Source: Youhaiella tibetensis | GTDB lineage: Bacteria > Pseudomonadota > Alphaproteobacteria > Rhizobiales > Devosiaceae | Direction: 5' to 3' | DNA: 64,000 nt | NCBI RefSeq assembly: GCF_008000755.1 | Contig: NZ_CP041690.1 | Span: 3,039,260-3,103,259, forward strand | Part shown: piece by piece, positions 18,556 to 25,936 of the stretch | Numbering within the stretch: position 1 is the stretch's first letter | How the letters are laid out: each line of letters starts with the position of its first letter | Notes under the pieces: generated by a model | Told to the model about the DNA's origin: nothing | The model's input: the letters and a program-made list of their open reading frames with translations, nothing else | Database searches by the model: none | Made by a program: the position numbers and the translations under genes

Positions 18556-19541
18556 GCCGCTCCCCTCACGGTCGGCACAGCCAGTCCGTCGAAGCTCACC
18601 GCGCGCGCCGGCGCTTCCGAGCGGATGGCCGAACGCAGCACCGACGAGCGCGCCCGCGGGTTGCGCGCCAGTTCGTCCTCGCCGGGCTTGACCGCCTTGG
18701 CAACCTTGATCCAGCGCCGCTCGGGCGCCGCTGTCATCGGCATGTGCCGCGATTGCGCCGGGCCGCCCTTTTCAGGATCGAAGAAGCGCTTGACGATCCG
18801 GTCCTCGAGCGAATGGAACGTCACCACCGCCAGCCGTCCCCCTTCGGGGAGCAGGCGTTCGGCAGCGAAAAGTCCTTCCACGAGCTGGTCGAACTCGGCG
18901 TTGACCGCGATCCGCAGTGCCTGGAAGCTGCGGGTGGCCGGATGCGCGTCGCCGGGCTTGCGCCCGATGGCCTTCTCGATCAGCCGCGCAAGCTGGGTGG
19001 TGGTGGTGATGGGCTCGTTGGCGCGGGCCGCCACGATGAAATGGGCGATCCGCCGCGACTTGCGCTCTTCGCCATAGGCATAGAGGAGGTTCGCGAGCTC
19101 GGTTTCGTCGAGCGTATTGACCAGGTCCGCCGCGCTCTCGCCCGATTGCGCCATGCGCATGTCGAGCGGACCTTCGCGCATGAACGAAAAGCCGCGCTCG
19201 GCCTCGTCGAGCTGCATCGAGGATACCCCGATATCGAGGACGACGCCCTCGACCGGCCGGCCGCCGACCGCCTCGTCGAGGCGCGAAAACGTCCCCGGGA
19301 CGAATTCGAAACTGTCGGGAAACTGGCTGCGCAGCCGCTCCACATGCGGGGCCACGTTGGGGTCGCGATCGATGGCGATGACCTGCGCCCCCGCTTCGAG
19401 CAGCGCGCGCGAATACCCACCGGCGCCGAAGGTGCCGTCCACGATGCGCGCGCCCTTGAGCGGCTGGAGTGCCGAAAGCACCTCCGCCAGCAAGACCGGC
19501 ACATGCGGCTCCTGATTGTCGGGCGCGATACGCTGGCCCAT
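18552..19541 (-). CDS. rsmH: 16S rRNA m4C1402 methyltransferase RsmH
   Basis: RsmH (MraW) methylates the N4 of C1402 in 16S rRNA using SAM. The 329-residue protein begins with the conserved HVPVLLAEVL segment and has the SAM loop DGTFGAGGYSRALL plus later motifs DIGVSSMQLD and VVTFHSLEDRIVKRFF. The start is uncertain: ATG 19541 (GGAG 11 bp upstream) is used, and ATG 19595 would add 18 residues. It is the first gene of the cluster here; mraZ, usually upstream, is replaced by a divergent BrnT/BrnA-type pair. Confidence 0.95.
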   Translation of the reverse strand: MGQRIAPDNQEPHVPVLLAEVLSALQPLKGARIVDGTFGAGGYSRALLEAGAQVIAIDRDPNVAPHVERLRSQFPDSFEFVPGTFSRLDEAVGGRPVEGVVLDIGVSSMQLDEAERGFSFMREGPLDMRMAQSGESAADLVNTLDETELANLLYAYGEERKSRRIAHFIVAARANEPITTTTQLARLIEKAIGRKPGDAHPATRSFQALRIAVNAEFDQLVEGLFAAERLLPEGGRLAVVTFHSLEDRIVKRFFDPEKGGPAQSRHMPMTAAPERRWIKVAKAVKPGEDELARNPRARSSVLRSAIRSEAPARAVSFDGLAVPTVRGAA

Positions 19542-19737
19542 CGACGACGCAACTCCATGCCCGGCTCCGCCCGCCGGTGCGCTAACTACCCGCATTCGCG
19601 GTTGATCCTCGCAATTTGCGACACAGCGTTTAAGATTCTGTTTCCCATGGACCCGCCACCGCGAAAATAGCCGGCGCGATGGGATTTGTGACGATAGCCG
19701 CGTGAGCGACCGAGATGAGAAACTCGGCCTCTCAGGC

Positions 19738-19767
19738 TTGGCATTTGTCATGACAAACGTATATACT
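19738..19767 (+). promoter_or_regulatory. Promoter-like boxes with a palindromic operator at brnT
   Basis: TTGGCA (19738-19743) and TATACT (19762-19767) are spaced 18 bp and resemble a sigma-70 promoter. A perfect 14-bp palindrome TTTGTCATGACAAA (19744-19757) fills the spacer and contains the ATG at 19750. If the promoter is real, transcription would begin after that ATG, so either translation starts from an unusual codon or the boxes are coincidental. The palindrome is a good candidate autoregulatory site for the antitoxin. Confidence 0.45.
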
Positions 19768-20082
19768 GCACCAACAGACGTCGAACTTGATTGGGACGAA
19801 GGCAACCTGGACAAGTGCCAGAAGCACGGCGTGTCCACTGCGGAAATCGAAGGCTTGCTGACGTCGGGCCTCTTGATGCGGCTTCCCGATCCGTTTCCGG
19901 ACGAACCGCGCATGCGCGGCATCGGCAAGGCGCCTTCGGGCCGCTACGTGTTCATCGTCTATACGATCCGGGAGAGCGGCACCGGTCTGCGCCTGCGACC
20001 GATCAGCGCGCGCTACATGCATGACAAGGAGATCCGGCACTATGAGCAACAGCAAGCCGCCCGTCCCGACGTTCAGGACTGA
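19750..20082 (+). CDS. brnT: BrnT-type toxin (RelE-like fold)
   Basis: A 110-residue protein matching the BrnT toxin family of type II toxin-antitoxin systems. Characteristic pieces are DWDEGNLDKCQKHGVS near the N-terminus, the YVFIVYT strand and the RPISARYMHDKEIRHYE C-terminus. BrnT is known as an RNase that blocks translation. The start at ATG 19750 is uncertain; GTG 19702 is in frame upstream. The gene overlaps the downstream antitoxin by 41 bp. It sits divergently beside rsmH where mraZ is usual. Confidence 0.85.
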   Translation: MTNVYTAPTDVELDWDEGNLDKCQKHGVSTAEIEGLLTSGLLMRLPDPFPDEPRMRGIGKAPSGRYVFIVYTIRESGTGLRLRPISARYMHDKEIRHYEQQQAARPDVQD

Positions 20083-20314
20083 CAAGGAAGCCGAGGATTT
20101 CGTCGAAAACGCCGACCTCACCCAGTTCGACCTGAGCGGAGGCGAGCCGGTTCGATACGAGTTCAAGGCCAAGGACGCAAACATCAGCATGCGCGTTCCG
20201 CAACAGCTGCTTGAGGCCGTAAAGGCCCGCGCCCGGCAGGAGCATATGCCGTACCAGCGCTACATCCGCCAGGTTCTCGAGAAGGCCGTCGCGCCAAGGA
20301 AGAATGCCAGTTGA
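20042..20314 (+). CDS. brnA: BrnA-type antitoxin
   Basis: A 90-residue antitoxin with a BrnA/CopG-like C-terminal ribbon-helix-helix (ISMRVPQQLLEAVKARARQEHMPYQRYIRQVLEKAV). It should neutralise BrnT and bind the operon promoter. The start ATG 20042 has GGAG 10 bp upstream, within the end of brnT. Its stop codon at 20312-20314 touches the 3' end of the RNase P RNA gene that runs the other way. Confidence 0.85.
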   Translation: MSNSKPPVPTFRTDKEAEDFVENADLTQFDLSGGEPVRYEFKAKDANISMRVPQQLLEAVKARARQEHMPYQRYIRQVLEKAVAPRKNAS

Positions 20315-20688
20315 CCTATAAGCCGGGTTCTGTAGGGCGGGGTTGCCCCCGCGTGGCGGCCATTCCTCTGGGAGGTGCGTTGCCGCACCCCTCTAGCAAC
20401 CAACCCGGATGACAGGCCACGAAACCGGCTGGAGCCGAAGCTCCATGTCATCCCTATTTGGTCTTGCTCCCGGTGGGGTTTACCATGCCGTCCCCCTTGC
20501 GGGGTCCGCGGTGCGCTCTTACCGCACCCTTTCACCTTTTCCCCGGCCGGAGCCGGGGTAGTTTGCTTTCTGTGGCACTTTCCCTGGGGTCGCCCCCGCC
20601 GGACGTTATCCGGCACCGTGTTTCGATGGAGCCCGGACTTTCCTCTCCGCAAGCGCGAAGCGGCCACCCGGTCAACTGGCAAGCGGAT
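20312..20688 (-). ncRNA. rnpB: RNase P catalytic RNA
   Basis: The minus strand carries the bacterial class A RNase P RNA, the ribozyme that matures tRNA 5' ends. The 5' part has the hallmark GAGGAAAGTCCGGGCTCC, the 3' part ends in ACAGAACCCGGCTTATAGG, and the internal GC-rich helices (for example around 20480-20580) fit the expected secondary structure. Ends are approximate, within about 10 nt. The gene lies between a TerB/DnaJ gene and brnA, and its 3' end overlaps or abuts the brnA stop codon. Confidence 0.95.
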
Positions 20689-20711
20689 GTAGGGGCGCGA
20701 CGCCCCGTGCG

Positions 20712-21413
20712 TCAAGCAGCCTGCTTGGTGATCTGTGCGTAAGCCTGGTTGATTGCGGCCATGCGCTTGGTGGCCACCCCGATCATTTCCTCGGGCACGC
20801 CCTTGGCGATCAGCCGGTCCGGGTGATGCTCGGCCACCAGCTGCCGGTAGACCTTGCGCACCTCTTCCTTGCTGGCGCCCTGGGCCAGGCCCAGCACCAT
20901 ATAGGGGTCCGTGCCCTCGTCGAACAGCAGCACATGCTGGGCCGCGAGTTGCTCGAAGCGCGCATCGTCGAACCCGAAAAGATCGCTCACGGACTTGAGG
21001 TAATCCAGCTCGGCCTCATGGATGAGCCCGTCGGCCGAGGCGATGACGAAAAGGCCATCCAGCACATGCTCGAGCGTCTCGGGCTGGTCGCGGAAGAACC
21101 GCCCGATCTTGCGGGCATAGGCTTCGTAGCCGGCCACGTCCTGCTTGGCCATGTCGAAGAGCTTTTCGACCTGATGCTCCTGGCCGGCCGGCACCTCGAC
21201 GGTCTTGTAGAAGGCGCGAATCTCTGACGCCGTCACCACCCCGTCCGAAACCGCCATCTTGGCGGAGAGCGCGATGAGCGCGAGCGTGAACGCGGCGTCG
21301 CGCCCGCCGGGCAGCCAGTTATCGGGATCGAGCGCGTTGGCAAGCGTTCCCGCAACGCCCGTGCGCTGCGAGAAAGAACCGACCGCCGTTGATATGCGCT
21401 GCCAGATTGACAC
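20712..21413 (-). CDS. TerB/DnaJ-domain protein (DjlA-like)
   Basis: A 233-residue protein with a TerB-like helical domain (ALSAKMAVSDGVVTASEI and FVIASADGLIHEAELDYL, two metal-binding-like acidic loops). A C-terminal J domain follows (YMVLGLAQGASKEEVRKVYRQLVAEHHPDRL, with the HPD motif), suggesting a DnaK co-chaperone like DjlA, but without an N-terminal membrane helix. The start chosen is GTG 21413 (GGAG 6 bp upstream, giving MSIWQR); ATG 21419 is possible. It precedes rnpB in the same direction. Confidence 0.85.
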   Translation of the reverse strand: MSIWQRISTAVGSFSQRTGVAGTLANALDPDNWLPGGRDAAFTLALIALSAKMAVSDGVVTASEIRAFYKTVEVPAGQEHQVEKLFDMAKQDVAGYEAYARKIGRFFRDQPETLEHVLDGLFVIASADGLIHEAELDYLKSVSDLFGFDDARFEQLAAQHVLLFDEGTDPYMVLGLAQGASKEEVRKVYRQLVAEHHPDRLIAKGVPEEMIGVATKRMAAINQAYAQITKQAA

Positions 21414-21523
21414 GACCATCTCCAAAGCGCGCGGAGCATAGCCACACGGCTGGAAATGAAAAGCTTCCTGGCACATGCAATTTTGCATGGCAGTCTCCCG
21501 GCCGGCATCACGCCGGCATTGGG

Positions 21524-22426
21524 CTAGTTCCAGATGAAGAACGAGCCGTTCTCTACCGGCCCGAGATATTGCGGGGCGGCATCGTATTCAATGAAATCGC
21601 CATCCGCCTGCGGGTCGTACTGCGGAAGTCGCTGCGGCTGCTGGGCGATGCGGCGGCCCTGGGCGCGCTTGGCAAGGAAGTCCGAGAGCGGGCCGGATTC
21701 CCAATCCTGCAGATCGCGGGCCGTCACCCGGTCGGAATTGTCAAAGCTCGCCACGGTGGTGGGGTCCACCGCCGCCGGCGCCGGACGCTTCACCGCTACC
21801 GACTTGGGCCGCATCGAAGCGGGCATCGGCACCGGGGCCACCAGTTCGGTGGGCTGGATCGAGGCGACATTGGTCACGGTCTCAACCGGGGCAACCGCCG
21901 CGGGGTTCGACTTGGCGGCGTCCGCCCCGAGCGTGCCGACCGGGTCCTTGCCGCCCGTGACGCCCCACTTGGATTCGCCCCAGGTAACGGGCTTGTCCGA
22001 TGCCGTCGAGGCAACCTGGGTGGGCGCAGCGGGCTGCTGCACGACGTCCGGCTTGGCCGGGGCCTGGGCCAAGGTGTCGTCGCCCCCGGTAATGTAGGAT
22101 GGCAACTTCTTGCCGGCCGAGACGAACCGGTCCACCGGATCGTTCGCGTTGGCGGCCACATCGGTCTTGACCGGCGCGGCGACGGGCGGCTGCGGCTTGA
22201 CCGCGGCGACTGCCTGGTCGCGGCCCGCCGGGCGCGGCGCGGGCACGGGCGCGACGAGCGCCACCTGGCCGGCAGCCGCCTTGGGCGCCTTGCTCACGGG
22301 CTCGTCGATCACCATTGCCTGGCTGGAGGAAAACTGCGAGGCCACCATGTCCGCGGAAGGCACCGCAATCACCAGGGCCAACCCAGCCCAGGCCAGCCCC
22401 CAGGTCACGCGCGAATTCAGCTTCAT
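21524..22426 (-). CDS. Secreted or membrane-anchored Pro/Ala/Val-rich protein of unknown function
   Basis: A 300-residue protein with a hydrophobic N-terminal segment (residues about 7-24) that could be a signal peptide or an anchor. A long low-complexity Ala/Pro/Val region follows (residues 40-230), then a more ordered C-terminus rich in Asp, Gln and aromatic residues. No family is recognised. The composition suggests an extended periplasmic linker. It has its own 170-bp upstream region containing three spaced TGAACG repeats. It is likely a real gene, given codon usage and a clean start with GAGGACGAGACC just upstream. Confidence 0.75.
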   Translation of the reverse strand: MKLNSRVTWGLAWAGLALVIAVPSADMVASQFSSSQAMVIDEPVSKAPKAAAGQVALVAPVPAPRPAGRDQAVAAVKPQPPVAAPVKTDVAANANDPVDRFVSAGKKLPSYITGGDDTLAQAPAKPDVVQQPAAPTQVASTASDKPVTWGESKWGVTGGKDPVGTLGADAAKSNPAAVAPVETVTNVASIQPTELVAPVPMPASMRPKSVAVKRPAPAAVDPTTVASFDNSDRVTARDLQDWESGPLSDFLAKRAQGRRIAQQPQRLPQYDPQADGDFIEYDAAPQYLGPVENGSFFIWN

Positions 22427-22521
22427 GGTCTCGTCCTCGTTCTCCTCCCCTCACCCGCAGGGGAGCCGACTTTGATGGCCATTTTGTGTTGCCATCGACG
22501 GCCAGACTGGCTCAGTCCACA

Positions 22522-22548
22522 TGAACGGCACCTGAACGAACCTGAACG
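22522..22548. promoter_or_regulatory. Three phased TGAACG repeats
   Basis: TGAACG occurs at 22522, 22533 and 22543, spaced 11 and 10 bp, about 100 bp upstream of the secreted protein gene that starts at 22426. Helically phased direct repeats are typical of OmpR/PhoB-class response regulator sites; the regulator is unknown. Confidence 0.4.
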
Positions 22549-22555
22549 GCTCGAG

Positions 22556-22578
22556 GGAGCGCAGCATGGCCGCGCTCC
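22556..22578 (-). terminator. Stem-loop after metY
   Basis: A perfect 7-bp stem GGAGCGC/GCGCTCC lies 18 bp past the metY stop. There is no T-tract, so it is a weak terminator candidate. Confidence 0.4.
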
Positions 22579-22595
22579 GCTCTATGCGCCTTTCG

Positions 22596-23867
22596 TCAGG
22601 CCTTCGCCAGTGCCTGGTCGATATCGGCGATGATGTCGTCGATATGCTCGATGCCTACCGAGATGCGCACCAGGTCTTCCGAGACGCCGGCACGGGCCAG
22701 TTCTTCCGGATTGAGCTGGCGGTGCGTGGTCGTGGCCGGATGGCAGGCCAGCGACTTGGCGTCCCCGATATTGACCAGCCGCAGGATCATCTGCAGCCCG
22801 TCGATGAAGCGCCCGCCCGCCTCGCGCCCGCCCTCGATGCCGAAGCTGATGATGCCGGACGCATGGCCCTTGGTGATCTTCCTGGCCGTGGCGTTGTACT
22901 TGCTGGAGGGCAGCGCCGCGTAGTTGACCCACTTGACCTTGGGATGCGCCTCGAGGTGCTTGGCGACCGCCAGCGCATTCTCGCAATGGCGCTCCATGCG
23001 CAGGCCGAGCGTTTCCAGCCCCATCAGGAACAGGAACGAACTGTGCGGGGAGAGCGCCGCGCCGGTATTGCGCAGCGGCACCACGCGGCAGCGGCCGATA
23101 TAGGCGGCCGGCCCGAGCGCCTCGGTATAGACGACGCCGTGATAGGAGGGGTCGGGTTCGTTGAGGAGCGGGAAGCGCTCTTTGTTCTTCACCCAGTCGA
23201 ACTTGCCGGAATCGATGATGATGCCGCCGATCGAATTGCCGTGCCCGCCGATATACTTGGTGAGCGCGTGCACGACGATGTCGGCGCCGAAATCGAACGG
23301 CCGGCAGAGATAGGGCGTGGCCACCGTGTTGTCCACGATCAGCGGCACGCCGTGCTTGTGGGCGATCTCGGCGAGACGCGCGATATCGACCACGTTACCC
23401 GCCGGGTTGCCGATGGATTCGCAGAACACCGCCTTTGTGCGTCCGTCGATGAGCTTTTCGATGCCCTCGAAATCGTCGGCCGCCGCCATGCGCACCTCGA
23501 GCCCCTGGCGCGGGAACGTGTGCATGAACAGGTTATACGTGCCGCCATAGAGCTGGCTGATCGAGACGATGTTGTCGCCCACCCCGGCAATGGCCTGGAT
23601 GGAATAGGTGATGGCGGCCATGCCCGAGGCGACCGCCAGTCCGCCGATGCCGCCTTCCATTTCGGCGACGCGCTGCTCGAGCACCGCAGTGGTCGGGTTC
23701 ATGATGCGGGTATAGATGTTGCCTGCGACCTTGAGGTCGAAGAGGTCGGCGCCGTGCTGGGTGTCATCGAACGTGTAGGACGTCGTCTGGTAGATCGGCA
23801 CGGCGGCCGAATGCGTTGTCGGATCAGGCGTATAGCCGTGATGGAGCGCGAGGGTTTCGAGTTTCAA
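22596..23867 (-). CDS. metY: O-acetylhomoserine sulfhydrylase / aminocarboxypropyltransferase
   Basis: A PLP enzyme that makes homocysteine from O-acetylhomoserine and sulfide (or a related Cys/Met gamma-replacement). The 423-residue protein has the PIYQTTSYTFDDTQHGADLF start, SGMAAITYSIQAI, and ESIGNPAGNVVDI. The PLP lysine lies in VVHALTKYIGGHGNSIGG. The start chosen is TTG 23867, because AGAGGA lies 7 bp upstream and family homology begins there. I looked for a SAM-II riboswitch in the leader and found none. The nearby metF supports a methionine role. Confidence 0.92.
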   Translation of the reverse strand: MKLETLALHHGYTPDPTTHSAAVPIYQTTSYTFDDTQHGADLFDLKVAGNIYTRIMNPTTAVLEQRVAEMEGGIGGLAVASGMAAITYSIQAIAGVGDNIVSISQLYGGTYNLFMHTFPRQGLEVRMAAADDFEGIEKLIDGRTKAVFCESIGNPAGNVVDIARLAEIAHKHGVPLIVDNTVATPYLCRPFDFGADIVVHALTKYIGGHGNSIGGIIIDSGKFDWVKNKERFPLLNEPDPSYHGVVYTEALGPAAYIGRCRVVPLRNTGAALSPHSSFLFLMGLETLGLRMERHCENALAVAKHLEAHPKVKWVNYAALPSSKYNATARKITKGHASGIISFGIEGGREAGGRFIDGLQMILRLVNIGDAKSLACHPATTTHRQLNPEELARAGVSEDLVRISVGIEHIDDIIADIDQALAKA

Positions 23868-24207
23868 CGGGTGTTCCTCTTGTCTTGTTTCTTGACCGCT
23901 GGAGGGCCTTGCGGAATTGAGATTGCTAGGGTGCCCGACACCGTGCCGACCGCGCAAGCCGGCGCGTGGCCAATTCCTCCTCTTCCCACGGCCTTGACGG
24001 AAACAACTTATTGTCCAATCATATGGCCATGAGAACGAAGCGCTCCCAGATTAGCCGCTAGCCTGGTTCGATTACCTGCCCATCGGGCAAGAATCGGGCC
24101 AGGACAAACTCATTTCCTATCATCATGACGCCTTGCGCTCAATTTGAGCCACGGCTCGACCTGTCTCAACGCGACCGAAGAAATTCCGGTGCGCGAAAGG
24201 AATTACT
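23868..24207. other. Intergenic region metY / tiny-gene trio
   Basis: This divergent 340-bp gap carries the promoters for both sides. A TTGACG at about 23994 followed 17 bp later by AATCAT is a weak sigma-70-like pair for the plus-strand small genes. No hairpin, riboswitch or conserved element could be supported. Confidence 0.4.
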
Positions 24208-24309
24208 ATGGCCAGGAACAACCGCGAAAAGAAAAAACCGAAGCAGGAAAAGAAGAAGGTCGCCGCCGCGACCTCCATCGCCGAACTCGCCAGCCAGAAG
24301 AGGAAGTGA
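24208..24309 (+). CDS. Lysine-rich 33-residue small protein
   Basis: A 33-codon frame with an excellent ribosome site (AAAGGA 6 bp before ATG 24208). The product is highly basic (MARNNREKKKPKQEKKK) with a short Ala-rich C-terminal stretch. Its stop overlaps the next start (TGATG), which suggests coupled translation. No family is recognised; basic peptides of this size can bind RNA or ribosomes, but that is a guess. It is first in a run of three overlapping small genes. Confidence 0.6.
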   Translation: MARNNREKKKPKQEKKKVAAATSIAELASQKRK

Positions 24310-24515
24310 TGACCTTCAAGTATCGCCTGGCCGTGCCCATCGTGGGCCCGCACAAGATCAAGCGCTTCCGCTCCTGGATCGGCGACGCCCTGCCCGATCT
24401 CGACTACAACCTGCCCCTGCAGACGCCCATCGCCACCAGTTCGATGACGGTGCGGCTGCGCTCGATGTCGGATCGCCAGCGCCTGGAGGCGGCCCTGCCC
24501 CCGCTCGTGCCGTGA
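24309..24515 (+). CDS. Uncharacterised 68-residue protein
   Basis: A 68-residue protein starting at ATG 24309, which shares bases with the previous stop. It reads as a compact basic N-terminus (MTFKYRLAVPIVGPHKIKRF) then a hydrophilic region with SSMTVRLRSMSDRQRLEAALP. No signal peptide, membrane helix or known motif is seen. Its stop (24513-24515) overlaps the GTG start of the next gene. The tight arrangement supports a genuine three-gene unit. Confidence 0.6.
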   Translation: MTFKYRLAVPIVGPHKIKRFRSWIGDALPDLDYNLPLQTPIATSSMTVRLRSMSDRQRLEAALPPLVP

Positions 24516-24802
24516 CCGCCCGCAAGCTCGACGCCTTCGAGCGCACCGCCCTCGGGCGGCTGGCGCAGGTCGAGAGCCTCGACCCGGGCGCCGGAACCGT
24601 CCTCGGTTTCGGCCGCCCGGCCCTCGAGCGCCTCTGCGCCCTGGGCCTGGCGGCGCGTGTCGCTGACGAACCGGGCAGCTACGCCATCACCAGCGACGGC
24701 TACCGCTGCATCTTCGGCATGACCCAGGCAGAGTACGAAGCCCTGCCCCTCCACCACCGCCCCCCGCCGCTCCGCCTCTGGCAGTGGCCCCCGGGAGCGT
24801 GA
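24512..24802 (+). CDS. Uncharacterised 96-residue protein
   Basis: A 96-residue protein from GTG 24512 that overlaps the preceding gene by 4 bp. The N-terminal half (DAFERTALGRLAQVESLDPGA) and the following RPALERLCALGLAAR helix with a SYAITSDGYRCIFGM strand turn resemble a small winged-helix-like fold, which is an inference. The C-terminus is Pro/His/Leu-rich. No family is recognised. Third gene of the overlapping trio; a hairpin follows 5 bp after its stop. Confidence 0.6.
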   Translation: MTARKLDAFERTALGRLAQVESLDPGAGTVLGFGRPALERLCALGLAARVADEPGSYAITSDGYRCIFGMTQAEYEALPLHHRPPPLRLWQWPPGA

Positions 24803-24807
24803 ACGAA

Positions 24808-24830
24808 CCCTCTCCCCGCGCGGGAGAGGG
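24808..24830 (+). terminator. Strong stem-loop after the tiny-gene trio
   Basis: A perfect 9-bp stem CCCTCTCCC/GGGAGAGGG with a small GC loop begins 5 bp after the last stop. It lacks a T-tract. A similar short hairpin precedes the repeat copy at 53.7 kb too, so it may belong to the repeat family rather than act as a terminator. Confidence 0.5.
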
Positions 24831-24870
24831 AACCGGTCTCATGCCTGCCGGCATCGCATTTGAAGCGGCC

Positions 24871-24995
24871 ACCCCCACCCTTGTTCCCTCCCCACAAGGG
24901 CGAGGGAGACCTGCCGGCTCGATCTCAATTCTTATGGCTCGGCCGCACCCCAACGCCTCCCTCCCCCTTGTGGGGAGGGATTGAGGGTGGGGGTG
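24871..24995. repeat. Dispersed hairpin repeat, copy 3
   Basis: The element lies in the 24803-25033 gap between the tiny genes and metF, with ends CCCTCCCCACAAGGG and CCCCCTTGTGGGGAGGG. The core (ACCTGCCGGCTCGATC) is reversed relative to copy 2, so it sits in the opposite orientation. It has about 20 bp more core than the other copies. Confidence 0.75.
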
Positions 24996-25033
24996 AGCCA
25001 CAGCATCCGTCCGCGCTGCCCCCAGCGTTACCC

Positions 25034-25936
25034 CTACCCCGGCCGGCGCCCGAGCAACCGGGCCAGCGCCAGCACGAAATTGGAGCGGTTGAGGGTGAAG
25101 AAGTGGAACTCGGTCACGCCCTCGTCGAGCAGTTCGATCACCTGCTCGGCCGCCACGGCCGAGGCCATCAGCGCGTGGGTTTCAGGATCGTCTTCCAGCC
25201 CCTCGAAGCGCTTGGCCACCCAATCGGGCATTGAGGCGCCGCAGCGGGCGGCGAAGCCCGAAATCTGCTTGAACGAGTGGATCGGCTGGATGCCCGGCAC
25301 GATCGGCGCCGTAATCCCGGCCGCCCGCACACGCTCGACATAGCGCAGGTAATCGGTGTTATCGAAGAACATCTGGGTAATGGCGCGGGAGGCGCCGGCA
25401 TCCAGCTTGCGCTTGAGATTGTCGATATCGGTCTGCCAGTCCGGGCTCTGCGGGTGCTTTTCGGGATAGGCGGCGACGGAAATGTCGAAGTCGCCGATCC
25501 TGCGGATGCCCTCCACCAGCTCGGCCGCGCTGCGATAGCCTTCCGGATGCGCAACGAACGGCGCACCCACGCCCTCCGGCGGGTCGCCGCGCAGGGCGAC
25601 GATGCGCGAAATGCCGGCGTCCTTGTAGCCCTGGACCACCGCATCGACTTCCGCGCGCGAGGCGCCGACACAGGTCAGGTGCGCCGCCGCGTCCACGCCC
25701 GTTCGCGACTTGACCTCGGACACCATGCGCAGCGTGCGCTCGCGCGTGCCGCCACCGGCGCCATAGGTCACCGACACGAAGCGCGGCCCGAGCGGGGCAA
25801 GCTTGTCGATCGAATCCCAGAACTTTTCTTCCATCACGTCGTTCTTGGGAGGGAAGAATTCGAAGGAAACCTGCAGCTTGGACTCGATGTCCGAAAGGTG
25901 CCGGCTGGGCCGGGCCTGTTGGGCGTGGATGTTCAT
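25034..25936 (-). CDS. metF: 5,10-methylenetetrahydrofolate reductase MetF
   Basis: MetF reduces 5,10-methylene-THF to 5-methyl-THF with FAD, providing the methyl group for methionine synthesis. The 300-residue TIM barrel has SFEFFPPKND at its start, VSVTYGAGGGTRERT, HLTCVGASRAEVD and ALRGDPPEG. ATG 25936 overlaps the stop of the upstream ArsR-methyltransferase gene by 4 bp (ATGA), so the two are co-transcribed and coupled. The palindrome upstream of that regulator would therefore control both. Confidence 0.96.
   Translation of the reverse strand: MNIHAQQARPSRHLSDIESKLQVSFEFFPPKNDVMEEKFWDSIDKLAPLGPRFVSVTYGAGGGTRERTLRMVSEVKSRTGVDAAAHLTCVGASRAEVDAVVQGYKDAGISRIVALRGDPPEGVGAPFVAHPEGYRSAAELVEGIRRIGDFDISVAAYPEKHPQSPDWQTDIDNLKRKLDAGASRAITQMFFDNTDYLRYVERVRAAGITAPIVPGIQPIHSFKQISGFAARCGASMPDWVAKRFEGLEDDPETHALMASAVAAEQVIELLDEGVTEFHFFTLNRSNFVLALARLLGRRPG

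Noticed and set aside
23868-23990. SAM-II or other SAM riboswitch before metY
   Set aside because: Conserved SAM-II pieces were not found in the leader; only a weak GGTG/CACC hairpin is present.
22566-24032. A 488-codon plus-strand frame over metY
   Set aside because: It is the antisense frame of metY, His/Arg/Asp-rich with no family; metY motifs are unambiguous.
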